Shown here: positions 30,594 to 39,334 of the stretch, in pieces
How the letters are laid out: each line of letters begins with the position of its first letter
Numbering within the stretch: position 1 is the stretch's first letter
DNA from: Halobaculum marinum
Lineage (GTDB): Archaea; Halobacteriota; Halobacteria; Halobacteriales; Haloferacaceae
Direction: 5' to 3'
DNA length: 64,000 nt
Assembly: GCF_029338555.1 (NCBI RefSeq)
Contig: NZ_CP119990.1
Coordinates: 62,001-126,000, forward strand
The notes under the pieces: model-generated
Database searches by the model: none
Told to the model about the DNA's origin: nothing
The model's input: the letters and a program-made list of their open reading frames with translations, nothing else
Program-made: the position numbers and the translations under genes

Positions 30594-31610
30594 TCAGCCG
30601 ATGGTGACCACGGCCGTCCCGCGCTTGTGGCCGGTGTCGACGTAGCGATGGGCGTCGGCGATCTCAGCCATCGGATACCGTCGCCCGATCACCGCGCGGA
30701 TATCTCCGGCGTCGAGGAGCTCGGTGAGTTCTCGCAGCGCCGGCTTCCGTACTTCTGTTGGCTTCATCCCCGTCGCCGCGAAGACGGCCCGCTTGTCACC
30801 CACCAGTCTCGTTCGAGCCATGTCGACGAGGACCCGTGCCGACGGGACGGTCGTCAGGTACAGTCCGCCCGGGCGCAGCGCCTGCTCGAACTGCCCGAAC
30901 GACCCCTTGCCAACGGCGTCGAAGATCACGTCGTACCGCTCACCCGTCCTGGCGGCGTCGGTAGTCGTGTAGTCGACGACGGCGTCAGCCCCGAGCGACC
31001 GGACGAGGTCGACGTTCTGCGTGCTGCAGACGCCGGTGACCTCGGCGCCGATGTGGTGCGCGAGTTGGACGGCGAACGTCCCGATCCCGCCCGAGGCGCC
31101 GTTGACGAGGATGGACTGTCCGGGTTTGAGGTCGGCCACGTCTCGGAGGAACAGGATCGCCGTGACGCCGTTGTCGGCGACGGCGGCGGCTTCGGCGTCG
31201 CTCACACCCGTCGGCGTGCGTTCGAGGATGCCGTCTTCGGGGACGCAGACGTACTCGGCGTGAGCGCCCGACTCGGGTGCCGTCGACCCGAACACCCGGT
31301 CGCCGACGGCGAACTGCGTGACGTCCCGCCCGACGTCTGCGACCTCCCCGGCGAACGCGTCGCCCGGGATCGACGTGGGTCGCCGCAGGCCGCTGAAGAA
31401 GCGAACGGGGAACGGTCGCCCCTCGCGCATGGCCGAGTTGGCCGGACCGACTGTGGACGCCCGAACGTGGACAAGGACCTCGTCGGGTTCCGGGGTGGGT
31501 TTCGGCGCCGAGTAGAGTCCGAGCACCTCCGGACCGCCGTACTTGGTAGCCGCTACGGCTTTCATTCTCGTGTCGGTCTCGGTCGTCCGCTCGGTGGCAG
31601 TCGTCGGCAT
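30594..31610 (-). CDS. MDR-family NAD(P)H quinone oxidoreductase-like protein
   Basis: A 338-residue medium-chain reductase. The N-terminal GroES-like domain contains KYGGPEVLGLYSAPKPTPEP and IPGDAFAGEVADVGRDVTQF. The Rossmann domain has the loop SILVNGASGGIGTFAVQLAH. The C-terminus ends EIADAHRYVDTGHKRGTAVV. It lacks the catalytic and structural zinc cysteines, so it belongs with quinone oxidoreductases or enoyl reductases, using NADPH. Family members usually start at MKAVAATKYGG (31565), so the first 15 residues may be absent in vivo. Confidence 0.85.
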   Translation of the reverse strand: MPTTATERTTETDTRMKAVAATKYGGPEVLGLYSAPKPTPEPDEVLVHVRASTVGPANSAMREGRPFPVRFFSGLRRPTSIPGDAFAGEVADVGRDVTQFAVGDRVFGSTAPESGAHAEYVCVPEDGILERTPTGVSDAEAAAVADNGVTAILFLRDVADLKPGQSILVNGASGGIGTFAVQLAHHIGAEVTGVCSTQNVDLVRSLGADAVVDYTTTDAARTGERYDVIFDAVGKGSFGQFEQALRPGGLYLTTVPSARVLVDMARTRLVGDKRAVFAATGMKPTEVRKPALRELTELLDAGDIRAVIGRRYPMAEIADAHRYVDTGHKRGTAVVTIG

Positions 31611-31832
31611 TCCGACATCGAAGTACGACGGCGAACGTCCTAAGCTGAGTGCTTGAGAGACTGGCTCCCCGACTCGGCAGCGGTCGGACTGATAGGGATC
31701 GAGAGGGTGTCAGCGGGCGGACCACCCACGGGAGCAGTGCAGAGCGTCTAGCGACAGCCGTCTGCCCGATCGTCCTCCAGCAGAGTGATAACGCACAGTA
31801 GCTTCAGTATCGCCACCGTCGACGGACTAGCT

Positions 31833-32219
31833 ATGCTACGAAGTGTATTCACCGCGATCCTCGCCCCCATCGCCGTGGCTCCGGACGCCTCCGTGGCGTG
31901 GGGAGAGCGACTCGCACTCGACAATCCCGACGAGTGTGAACGTCGGTCGTGGGTGGTGCCCGGTGCGCGACTGGAGGCGGTGGTCTTCCTCGCGATGCTG
32001 TGGCGAAGCGACGCCTCGTACTCGGCGTTCAAGCGACTCTTGGGGATCGTCGGGCTCCTCGTGTTCCTGGCTCCCCGCGCGTACGTCGACCGTGGCGGCG
32101 GGCTCGCGTACGCTTCGGAGCCGACCCCTCAGTGGAAGCCGTGGGTGTACCGCGCGACCCGCCTGATCGGCGTAGTGTACCTGCTCGTCGGGGCCAACGA
32201 GTTGCGCCGCGGGGAGTGA
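31833..32219 (+). CDS. Small membrane-associated protein (128 aa)
   Basis: The ATG at 31833 opens MLRSVFTAILAPIAVAPDAS. An Arg/Trp-rich segment (WGERLALDNPDECERRSWVV) follows, then two hydrophobic stretches (LEAVVFLAMLWRSD and LLGIVGLLVFLAPRAYVD) and a final one (TRLIGVVYLLVGANELRRGE). It is probably a membrane protein of three short helices. I do not recognise a family, though such proteins occur singly in many haloarchaea. Confidence 0.6.
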   Translation: MLRSVFTAILAPIAVAPDASVAWGERLALDNPDECERRSWVVPGARLEAVVFLAMLWRSDASYSAFKRLLGIVGLLVFLAPRAYVDRGGGLAYASEPTPQWKPWVYRATRLIGVVYLLVGANELRRGE

Positions 32220-32477
32220 CTCCCGTCGTCGATTGACCCCACGATCCGAACGTGGGTTATCGTGGAAAATTCAGCGCCGACGTTCGATGTACCAGCCCGA
32301 GGGCGGTGGTGGTCTTCACTCGTACTGCCTGCGGCGGCGGCGCCGAGTTCCTCGTCCTCGTCCGCCACGACTCGGTGACTTCGTCGAGGATACCCTCCCC
32401 CACGGGATAAGAAGCAGACGGCGCCGAATCTGACGGAGTGCGTCCAATGGAAACTGCTTGCAGCTACTGCTACGGGT

Positions 32478-32984
32478 TCACTCGAGTAGCGACCGTGCCC
32501 GTTGCACGTAGCTGTTCGCGTCCCAACTGCGAGCGGAACTGATCGCGGCCAGCACTGCCCGTGCGTCTGTCGCCGGCACCCATCCGTTCCGAACGAACAC
32601 TGAGAGTAACGTCGGCGTCGTCACTAGGCGCGTATCGACGAGCGACGCATGGATCAGTCCAAGCCTATTGAACTCGTCACACAGTAGCAGGTCGGCATCC
32701 TCCTCGTTTGCAAGCGTCACAGCTGCATTCTCACCGTCGTCGAGCGGGAACTCGGCATCAAGTTCGACTACCCTGGTCGAGAATGCCTCCATTCGTTCGA
32801 GTACCCGACTCGCAGCACGCCCGTGATCGTCGTCGTAGGACGCGACCTCTTGGAGTTCGTCGACGACAACGTCTGGGGCAAGAATCGAGTACTCGTCGAG
32901 CGCAACCGCTAGTGGATCAACGTCGAGATCGGCGGCGATACCGAGACTCACGAGTGCAGACGTATCGGCGACCACCCGCGCCAT
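32478..32984 (-). CDS. PIN-domain ribonuclease toxin
   Basis: A 168-residue PIN domain with the first acidic residue in MARVVADTSALVSLG (Asp7), a second in VVVDELQEVA, a third in LDDGENAAVTLANEEDADLL and a fourth in LLCDEFNRLGL. These are the four metal-binding acids expected of VapC-type RNases. The gene starts directly after the stop of the RHH gene upstream, so the two form a toxin-antitoxin operon. Confidence 0.85.
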   Translation of the reverse strand: MARVVADTSALVSLGIAADLDVDPLAVALDEYSILAPDVVVDELQEVASYDDDHGRAASRVLERMEAFSTRVVELDAEFPLDDGENAAVTLANEEDADLLLCDEFNRLGLIHASLVDTRLVTTPTLLSVFVRNGWVPATDARAVLAAISSARSWDANSYVQRARSLLE

Positions 32985-33287
32985 CTATACGTCCGCGACC
33001 TCGTCGACGAAGTCATCGCTGAGCTGCTGTTTCAACACACGAAGATTCGCCGCCTCCTCAGCACCGACCAGAGACTTGAGCTGCTCGAACGAGATCTCGT
33101 CGTCGTAGTACGCATCGGCGATCTCCTGGAGAAGCGCATCATCGTGCGTGGCGTCTTGGAGATATTCCCGAAGCGCGGTCACCAAGATATCCGTCCGGTC
33201 TTCACCGAGAACCGTCGCGAGTGCGTCTGTCCGGTCGATGAGCCGGTCAGGGGCCCGAAATTGGACGCGTTTCTTCTCGGTGCTCAT
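32985..33287 (-). CDS. Ribbon-helix-helix antitoxin
   Basis: From the ATG at 33287 this 100-residue protein starts MSTEKKRVQFRAPDRLIDRT, a ribbon strand followed by DALATVLGEDRTDILVTALR and EYLQDATHDDALLQEI, the RHH DNA-binding pattern. Its C-terminal helices (FEQLKSLVGAEEAANLRVLK) would bind the PIN toxin. It should repress its own promoter, and two copies of a 16-bp sequence flank that promoter. Confidence 0.8.
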   Translation of the reverse strand: MSTEKKRVQFRAPDRLIDRTDALATVLGEDRTDILVTALREYLQDATHDDALLQEIADAYYDDEISFEQLKSLVGAEEAANLRVLKQQLSDDFVDEVADV

Positions 33288-33290
33288 GAT

Positions 33291-33343
33291 GTGTACAGTG
33301 TGAGCCACGCTATTTAGCCATTGCCGTGTGTACACTGTGAGCC
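33291..33343 (-). promoter_or_regulatory. Toxin-antitoxin promoter with tandem operators
   Basis: GTGTACAGTGTGAGCC (33291-33306) and GTGTACACTGTGAGCC (33328-33343) are 15/16 identical direct repeats 37 nt apart. The TATA-like element (minus strand CTAAATAG, 33311-33318) lies between them, and the start codon is 24 nt further on. One repeat covers the transcription start and the other lies upstream of the TATA box, as expected for autorepression by the RHH antitoxin. Confidence 0.65.
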
Positions 33344-33393
33344 CACCAGGTGCGTTGAGCGTGGCACTGTCATCTCATACGATACTCGACAAT

Positions 33394-33436
33394 CTCTCCC
33401 CTTCCCCTCTCTCGCGCTCTCTCCCCTTCCCCTCTC
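33394..33436 (+). repeat. Tandem 18-nt polypyrimidine repeat
   Basis: CTCTCCCCTTCCCCTCTC occurs exactly at 33394-33411 and 33419-33436. It sits in the empty 300 bases between the antitoxin and the next gene. A hairpin CGTCTTTC/GAAAGACG (33467-33488) follows. No function is clear. Confidence 0.5.
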
Positions 33437-33586
33437 GTGTCCTCCGCCCTGATCGCTCGGTACGCTCGTCTTTCGCACCGGAAAGACGGCCGTACGTCGG
33501 GCCAGAACGTCTGCGAGACGCGTCAGCGACCCTGAAAACACGCTTATATCTCGTGGGCGTCCGTACGACAGTAGGTATCGAGTACC

Positions 33587-33757
33587 ATGTTCAGATCCCA
33601 ACGGTCCTCGTCTGACGTGACGACCCGGATCGACTGTGAGAACACCGGCGGCTACTCCGTCAAGCCCGGTCTCTTCGGCTACGAGTACTGCCCGTTCTGT
33701 GGGCACGACGTCGCCGAGGGTGAGAGCCACCGCGTGACGCTCGCCGCGCCGCCCTGA
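33587..33757 (+). CDS. Small zinc-finger-like protein (56 aa)
   Basis: An ATG at 33587, preceded by a TATA box (CTTATATC, 33543-33550), opens a 56-residue protein with RIDCENTGGYSVKPG and EYCPFCGHDVAEG. Cys17, Cys35, Cys38 and His40 could bind one zinc. It resembles the many small CPxCG-type zinc proteins of haloarchaea. Coding is supported by the motif, promoter and base composition. Confidence 0.65.
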   Translation: MFRSQRSSSDVTTRIDCENTGGYSVKPGLFGYEYCPFCGHDVAEGESHRVTLAAPP

Positions 33758-33897
33758 CGGAGGCTCGCCGACCGCCCGTCTGAATAACCGAGTAACACCG
33801 TGCTACGGACTAGTACGCCCGGAACGACCGAGCTTACTCGGAGAGCGCTGTCCAGCGACGAACTCATAACAATCCGACCGGTTTGCGACTTGGCCGT

Positions 33898-36216
33898 GTG
33901 GCACAAGATCAGTTCCACGGCCGTATCGGCCGCACGTACGACGAATCGGAGCCGTGGTGGCCCGAACAGACCCGAGCCCCAGATGACGCCCCCAACGTCC
34001 TCACCATCGTCCTCGACGACGTGGGGTTCGGACAGTTGGGTTGTTACGGCGGCCTGATCGACACGCCGAACATCGACAGCCTCGCCGAGGAAGGCCTCCG
34101 CTACAACAGTTTCCAGACGACAGCGCTGTGCTCGCCGACTCGGTCGTGTCTGATGACTGGGCGCAACCACCACTCGAACGCGATGGCGGGCATCGCCGAG
34201 ATCTCCACCGGCTTCCCGGGGTACAACGGACACATCCCCCACGAGAACGGGATGCTCTCGGAGATCCTCGCCGAGGAGGGGTACAGCACCTATCACACCG
34301 GCAAGTGGCACCTGACCCCCGCCGAGGCGACGAGCGCGGCCGGCCCGTACGACCAGTGGCCGCTCGGACGCGGATTCGAACGCTTCTACGGCTTCCTCGG
34401 CGGCGACACCGACCAGTACACGCCCGCGTTGATCCACGACAACCACCAGGTGGACCCACCGGCGACCGCCGAGGAGGGGTACCACCTGACCGAAGACCTC
34501 GCACAACGAACCATCGAGTTCATCGGCGACACCAAACAGGTCGACCCCGACAAGCCGTTCTTCACGTACTTCTGCCCCGGTGCGTGTCACGCACCCCACC
34601 AAGTCCCGGCTGAGTGGGCAGACAAGTACGCCGGCGAGTTCGACATGGGGTGGGACGAGGCTCGCGAGCAGATCCTCGCGCACCAGAAGGAACTCGGCAT
34701 CGTCCCCGAGGACACCGACCTCTCGCCGCGCAACCCCGACGTGCGCGAGTGGGACTCCCTCTCAGAAGACGAACAGCGCCTGTACGCGCGGATGATGGAG
34801 GTGTTCGCGGGGTTCCTCGAACACACGGACGCCCAGATCGGAAAGGTCCTCGACTACCTCGAAGAGATCGGCGAACTCGACGACACGCTCGTCGTCGTCG
34901 TTTCCGACAACGGTGCCAGCGCCGAGGGTGGCCCGGACGGCTCGATCGACGAGAACCACTTCTTCAACAACGTCCCCGAGTCCTTGGAGGATAATCTGGA
35001 GGCGATGGACGAGTTGGGCGGTCCCGACTACTTCAACCACTATCCGTGGGGCTGGACGTGGGCCGGCGACACGCCGTTCCAGCGCTGGAAGCGCGAGACG
35101 TACCGCGGCGGCACGTCCGACCCGCTCGTCGTCTCGTGGCCCGAGGGGATCGAGGCGCGGGGGGAGATCCGCGAGCAGTTCGTCCACGCCATCGACCTCG
35201 TGCCGACGGTGTTGGAGTGCATCGGGATCGACCCGCCCGAGGAGATCGGCGGCGTCACGCAGTCTCCCATCGAAGGAACGAGCTTCGCGTACTCGTTCGA
35301 GAACGCCGACGCACCCGAACTCCACACCACCCAGTACTTCGAGATGCTCGGCACCCGCGCCATCTACCACGACGGCTGGCGCGCGGTCCACCCGTGGCCG
35401 CTCGGGACGCCGATGACCGCCGAAGACCTGTCGGCGACCTCGCTCGAAGACTCCGGCTGGGAGCTGTACAACCTCCGGGAGGACTTCTCGGAGGCACACG
35501 ACGTGGCGAGTGAACATCCGGAGAAGGTGCTCGAACTCGCGCAGTTGTGGTGGGCGGAGGCTGGCAAGCACAACGTCCTCCCGCTCGATGGTCGAGGGGT
35601 CGAACGCCTTGCAGAGGAGCGGCCCGAACCGGGTCGGCCGCGTGACCAGTACGTGTACTACCCGGGCGGGCAGTACATCCCCGAGAACGCAGCGGTCCGG
35701 GTGTTGAACCGGGACCACAGCATTACGGCGGATCTGTCCATCCCGGTCGGCGGCGTCGAGGGGACGATCCTCTCGCACGGGTCGAAGTCGGGCGGCTACT
35801 CGCTGTACGTGCTGGACAACCACCTTCGGTACGTCCACAACTACGTCGGCAAGGAGGAGTTCGAGGTCGTCGCCGACGAACCGCTCCCCGAAGGCGAACT
35901 GCAGGTTCGCATGGAGTTCGAGACGACCGGCGAGCCGAACCTCGACGAAGGGCTCGGCACGCCGGGGGTCGTCCGTCTGTTCCACGGCGACGACCAGGTC
36001 GCAGAGGGTGAGATCCCCAAGACGATCCCGATCACGATGGGACTGGCCGCCGGACTCAGTTGCGGCCGCGACGCACTCAACGCGACGACCGACGTGTACC
36101 GCGACCGCACGCCGTTCGAGTTCACCGGCGACATCACCCGCGTCACCGTCGACGTGAGCGGCGACACCGTCGTCCACCCAGAGGCGGCGATGGAGCAAAT
36201 CGTCACGCGCGAATGA
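33898..36216 (+). CDS. Arylsulfatase-type sulfatase
   Basis: From the GTG at 33898 (MAQDQFHGRIGRTYDESE) the protein has 772 residues. It shows the sulfatase metal site (LTIVLDDVGFG), the formylglycine motif CSPTRSCLMTG with Cys78 as the residue to be converted, a lysine/histidine site (YHTGKWHL) and the later Asp-Asn pair (VVVSDNGASAEGG). It hydrolyses sulfate esters. There is no signal peptide, so it acts in the cytoplasm. The C-terminal 180 residues look like a separate beta domain. The gene encoding the activating enzyme lies 2 kb downstream, and a LURP-one-like gene follows by 10 nt. Confidence 0.9.
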   Translation: MAQDQFHGRIGRTYDESEPWWPEQTRAPDDAPNVLTIVLDDVGFGQLGCYGGLIDTPNIDSLAEEGLRYNSFQTTALCSPTRSCLMTGRNHHSNAMAGIAEISTGFPGYNGHIPHENGMLSEILAEEGYSTYHTGKWHLTPAEATSAAGPYDQWPLGRGFERFYGFLGGDTDQYTPALIHDNHQVDPPATAEEGYHLTEDLAQRTIEFIGDTKQVDPDKPFFTYFCPGACHAPHQVPAEWADKYAGEFDMGWDEAREQILAHQKELGIVPEDTDLSPRNPDVREWDSLSEDEQRLYARMMEVFAGFLEHTDAQIGKVLDYLEEIGELDDTLVVVVSDNGASAEGGPDGSIDENHFFNNVPESLEDNLEAMDELGGPDYFNHYPWGWTWAGDTPFQRWKRETYRGGTSDPLVVSWPEGIEARGEIREQFVHAIDLVPTVLECIGIDPPEEIGGVTQSPIEGTSFAYSFENADAPELHTTQYFEMLGTRAIYHDGWRAVHPWPLGTPMTAEDLSATSLEDSGWELYNLREDFSEAHDVASEHPEKVLELAQLWWAEAGKHNVLPLDGRGVERLAEERPEPGRPRDQYVYYPGGQYIPENAAVRVLNRDHSITADLSIPVGGVEGTILSHGSKSGGYSLYVLDNHLRYVHNYVGKEEFEVVADEPLPEGELQVRMEFETTGEPNLDEGLGTPGVVRLFHGDDQVAEGEIPKTIPITMGLAAGLSCGRDALNATTDVYRDRTPFEFTGDITRVTVDVSGDTVVHPEAAMEQIVTRE

Positions 36217-36226
36217 GGCTGATGAG

Positions 36227-36754
36227 ATGAGACGCACCAACCGGCGGATGCGACGGCAGGCCCGACGCGAGGGCACCGGCCGCCCGACGCGCTACCGGAT
36301 GCGCGAGCGACTGGTCTCCATCGGCGACGACTTCGACATCGAGGACGCGGACGGCAACCGCGCGTTCCACGTCGACGCCAAGGCACTCAGGCTCCGCGAC
36401 ACCATCGTCCTCAAGGACGTGTCGGGGGGTGAGCTGTACCGGATTCGCGAGCGCGTCGTCAGACTGCGCGAGACGATGTCCATCGAGCGCGGCCGGAGAC
36501 GGGTCGCGACGATCCAGAAGGCGTTCATCACCCCACTGCGCGACCGGTTCACCGTCGACATGGCGGACGGGTCATCGTGGACGGTTACGGGGAACATCGT
36601 CGACCACGAGTACACGATAGCGCAGGGCGGCCAGCCGATCGCCACCGTCTCGAAGCGGTGGTTCCGCGTGCGCGACACCTACGGGGTCGAGGTCCAACCG
36701 ACGGTCGACCACGCGCTCGTGCTCGCCGTCGTCACGGCCATCGACACGATCTGA
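36227..36754 (+). CDS. LURP-one-related (tubby-like) protein
   Basis: A 175-residue basic protein with a repeated strand pattern: RERLVSIGDDFDIEDADGNR, RDTIVLKDVSGGELYRIRER, SIERGRRRVATIQKAFITPL and YTIAQGGQPIATVSKRWF. This is the LURP-one/phospholipid-scramblase-like barrel. It begins 10 nt after the sulfatase and is likely cotranscribed. A membrane- or lipid-associated role is inferred from the fold only. Confidence 0.75.
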   Translation: MRRTNRRMRRQARREGTGRPTRYRMRERLVSIGDDFDIEDADGNRAFHVDAKALRLRDTIVLKDVSGGELYRIRERVVRLRETMSIERGRRRVATIQKAFITPLRDRFTVDMADGSSWTVTGNIVDHEYTIAQGGQPIATVSKRWFRVRDTYGVEVQPTVDHALVLAVVTAIDTI

Positions 36755-36757
36755 TCA

Positions 36758-38017
36758 CTAGCGATCCACTCGGTCAGACGGACCGCCGTCGGCGACTGTC
36801 GCGGCGTCGCTCGACGAGGTCGCCGCCCCCGACCGCTCGTGTCGGTGGTACGCACCGTATCCGAGGCGGACGAGGGAACCCAGTCCGAGTGCGAGCACGA
36901 GCGCGTCGACGGCAGCACCCACGACGGGGAGTTGGACGACGAGCCAGACGAGCACGACGCCGACGAACAGGTCCAGCCAGCGATTCTCGGGGAGTTCGAT
37001 CTCTGCGTCGAGGCGTCGAGTACCGCGAGCGACCGTCGACACGGCCCAGGCGCCGACGGCGTACCGGCCGTACACCGACCCGACCCAACTCGCGACCGCG
37101 AGCAGCGCGGCGCCCGCGAGTGCCAGCGGCAGGCCGAACACGCTCAACGCGAGGACGAGCAATATCGTCGGCGTCACGATCAGGACGGCGAACCCCGCGA
37201 GGGCGACGGGCCCCGGGTGCGTCACCACGGCGTCCGCCACGTCGGCGGAGAAGCGGGGGAGGAGCAACAGCAGGAGGCCGCCGAGCAGCATCGTCACGAC
37301 GAGTCGGTAGGCGTCGAACAGCGACACGCGGAGCCCCCCGATCTGTGCCGGGAGGGCCTCGACGGCGGGTGCGACGACGGCGGTGGCGGTACCCGGCCCC
37401 GCGAATGGCGTCTGGGCCGGGATGGCCGCGAGGCGTAGCGGATTGGGGACGAAGACCGCGGCTGAAGTGTTCTCCGTGGGGACGCCGCTCCCGGGTGACT
37501 CACCGGCGCCGACGCGCCCGTCGACGCTGGTGACGACCGCGGTCGTGCGGAGGCCGCCGTCGACTCGCGCGTCGGGCGACACCGCGACGAACCCGCCGAC
37601 AGCGTCGACGTCTCCGCCGACGCGGCCGGTGAGGCTAGTGTTCACCACTACGGCGTCGACGTCCCCGCTCACCGCGCCGTCGACGGTCGTCGCACCGCCG
37701 ATCGTCCGGAGGTCGCCGTCGACGACGCCGTCGACCTCGACCCGTCCGGCCACTGCGGTGACGTCGCCCGTCACTCGCCCGCGGACGGTCACCTGACCCG
37801 CGAGGGCGGTCACGTCACCATCGACCGTGCCGAGGATAACGACCGAGGCGGCGACAGTCGTCAGATCGCCGTCGAGCGTCTCACCCGCGGCGACGGTGAC
37901 CTGTGGCTGGACCCGGGTGTCTGCCGACACGACGCCGGGGAACGCCGCGAGCACGAGGAACGCGACGACGAGCGCCACGGCCACCCGTCTGGTCCGTGTG
38001 TGGCCGAGCGGATGCAC
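36758..38017 (-). CDS. Bactofilin-like repeat protein with C-terminal membrane domain
   Basis: A GTG at 38017 opens MHPLGHTRTRRVAVALVVAF, a signal peptide ending near VVSA. A right-handed beta-helix follows, built of short repeats such as VDGDVTALAGQVTVRGRV, TGDVTAVAGRVEVDGVVDG and SGDVDAVVVNTSLTGRVG, as in polymer-forming (bactofilin-type) proteins. The C-terminal half has about five membrane helices (VTMLLGGLLLLLLPRF and following). In this layout the repeats lie outside the cell. It converges with the LURP-one gene and is divergent from the sulfatase-activating gene. Confidence 0.75.
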   Translation of the reverse strand: MHPLGHTRTRRVAVALVVAFLVLAAFPGVVSADTRVQPQVTVAAGETLDGDLTTVAASVVILGTVDGDVTALAGQVTVRGRVTGDVTAVAGRVEVDGVVDGDLRTIGGATTVDGAVSGDVDAVVVNTSLTGRVGGDVDAVGGFVAVSPDARVDGGLRTTAVVTSVDGRVGAGESPGSGVPTENTSAAVFVPNPLRLAAIPAQTPFAGPGTATAVVAPAVEALPAQIGGLRVSLFDAYRLVVTMLLGGLLLLLLPRFSADVADAVVTHPGPVALAGFAVLIVTPTILLVLALSVFGLPLALAGAALLAVASWVGSVYGRYAVGAWAVSTVARGTRRLDAEIELPENRWLDLFVGVVLVWLVVQLPVVGAAVDALVLALGLGSLVRLGYGAYHRHERSGAATSSSDAATVADGGPSDRVDR

Positions 38018-38251
38018 GTGGTCTTGTCGGGTGGCTGTCCGGTTAGCTATGATCGCGTTATTCGCCGGTACTGTCGCGTTGTCTCGACCGTCCAGAGCCG
38101 AGCGGCGTGGGAGTACGCAAGCGCACACGACCGGCCAGGGGGCGGCGGAGTTCGGGGTGAGTCGACGGCGCCGGACGACTAGGCCGCGCCGAGCCGACCT
38201 TCCACTCCGACTAACAATGCGCCCGCACCGCCAGGTACGACGCGACCACCC

Positions 38252-39283
38252 GTGGTGAGCGAGCGCGACACACAAGACGCAACACCCGAGACAGGAGTCG
38301 ACGACCGGGAGCCACCGGACGACGGCATGGTCAGGATACCCGGCGGGACGTTCGCGATGGGATCCGAGGAGGCATACCCGGAGGAGGCGCCGGTCCGGGA
38401 TGTCGCCGTCGACGGCTTCTGGATGGACGCGACCCACGTGACGAACGCGGCGTTCGCGGCGTTCGTGGACGACACGGGCTACACTACGATCGCCGAGCGC
38501 GACCCGGACCCCGACGACTACCCCGGCGTCGACCCGGCCGACCTCGTCGCGGGGTCGGCCGTGTTCCGCTCGCCGGACGCCCCCGTCAACCTCCGCGAAC
38601 CGAGCGGCTGGTGGGAGTACGTTCCGGGCGCGGACTGGCGACACCCGCTCGGCCCCGACTCCGACCTCGACGGCCTGGCGGACCACCCCGTCGTCCACGT
38701 CGCGTACGAGGACGCCGAGCGCTACGCCGAGTGGGCTGGCAAGCGACTCCCGACGGAGGCCGAGTGGGAGCGCGCCGCGCGGGGCGGCCTCGACGGCGCT
38801 CGCTTCGTCTGGGGTGACGAGCACGCGCCCGACGGCGAACCGATGGGGAACACGTGGCAGGGGCAGTTCCCGTACGAGAACAAGACGCTGGACGGCTACC
38901 ACCGAACCTCGCCCGTCGGTGCCTTCCCCGCCAACGAGTACGGACTGTACGACGTGGCCGGCAACGTGTGGGACTGGACTGCCGACTGGTACGGCGCCGG
39001 TGGCGACCGCGGCGGCGGGGCCGCCGGGGACGCGCCGGCGTGTTGTACGCCACGGAACCCCCGCGGCGTCACCGCTGCCGAGAGCGTCGACCCTCGCGAC
39101 CCGACCGCCGTCCCGCGGAAGGTCCTCAAGGGTGGCTCGCACCTGTGCGCACCGAACTACTGCTTCCGATACCGTCCATCCGCCCGATACCCGGAACCGG
39201 TCGACACCTCGACGAGCCACGTGGGGTTCCGGTGTGTCGCGGGGGGTTGGGGACGCGACGCGTCTGCCGAGACGAGTCGGTGA
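38252..39283 (+). CDS. Formylglycine-generating enzyme (sulfatase activator)
   Basis: A 343-residue FGE/SUMF1-type enzyme. The fold starts at MVRIPGGTFAMGSEEAYPEE and includes VTNAAFAAFVDDTGYTT, GKRLPTEAEWERAARGG, EYGLYDVAGNVWDWTADWYG and the C-terminal GGSHLCAPNYCFRYRPSAR. Cys299 and Cys304 form the copper-binding pair of aerobic FGEs. It converts the Cys in CxPxR of sulfatases to formylglycine using oxygen. Its likely client is the sulfatase at 33898, which carries that motif. It starts at GTG; the next codon is another GTG. Confidence 0.88.
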   Translation: MVSERDTQDATPETGVDDREPPDDGMVRIPGGTFAMGSEEAYPEEAPVRDVAVDGFWMDATHVTNAAFAAFVDDTGYTTIAERDPDPDDYPGVDPADLVAGSAVFRSPDAPVNLREPSGWWEYVPGADWRHPLGPDSDLDGLADHPVVHVAYEDAERYAEWAGKRLPTEAEWERAARGGLDGARFVWGDEHAPDGEPMGNTWQGQFPYENKTLDGYHRTSPVGAFPANEYGLYDVAGNVWDWTADWYGAGGDRGGGAAGDAPACCTPRNPRGVTAAESVDPRDPTAVPRKVLKGGSHLCAPNYCFRYRPSARYPEPVDTSTSHVGFRCVAGGWGRDASAETSR

Positions 39284-39334
39284 CGGCGGCGTCGATGGCC
39301 GACATGGCCGACTTGGTCGGTCCGATCGACCGGA

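Noticed and set aside
33394-33436. Polypyrimidine repeat as a CRISPR or operator
   Set aside because: Only two copies with no spacer logic and no dyad; listed as a repeat only.
34762-36276. Long minus-strand ORF (504 aa) over the sulfatase
   Set aside because: Antisense to a gene with clear catalytic motifs; no family pattern in the translation.
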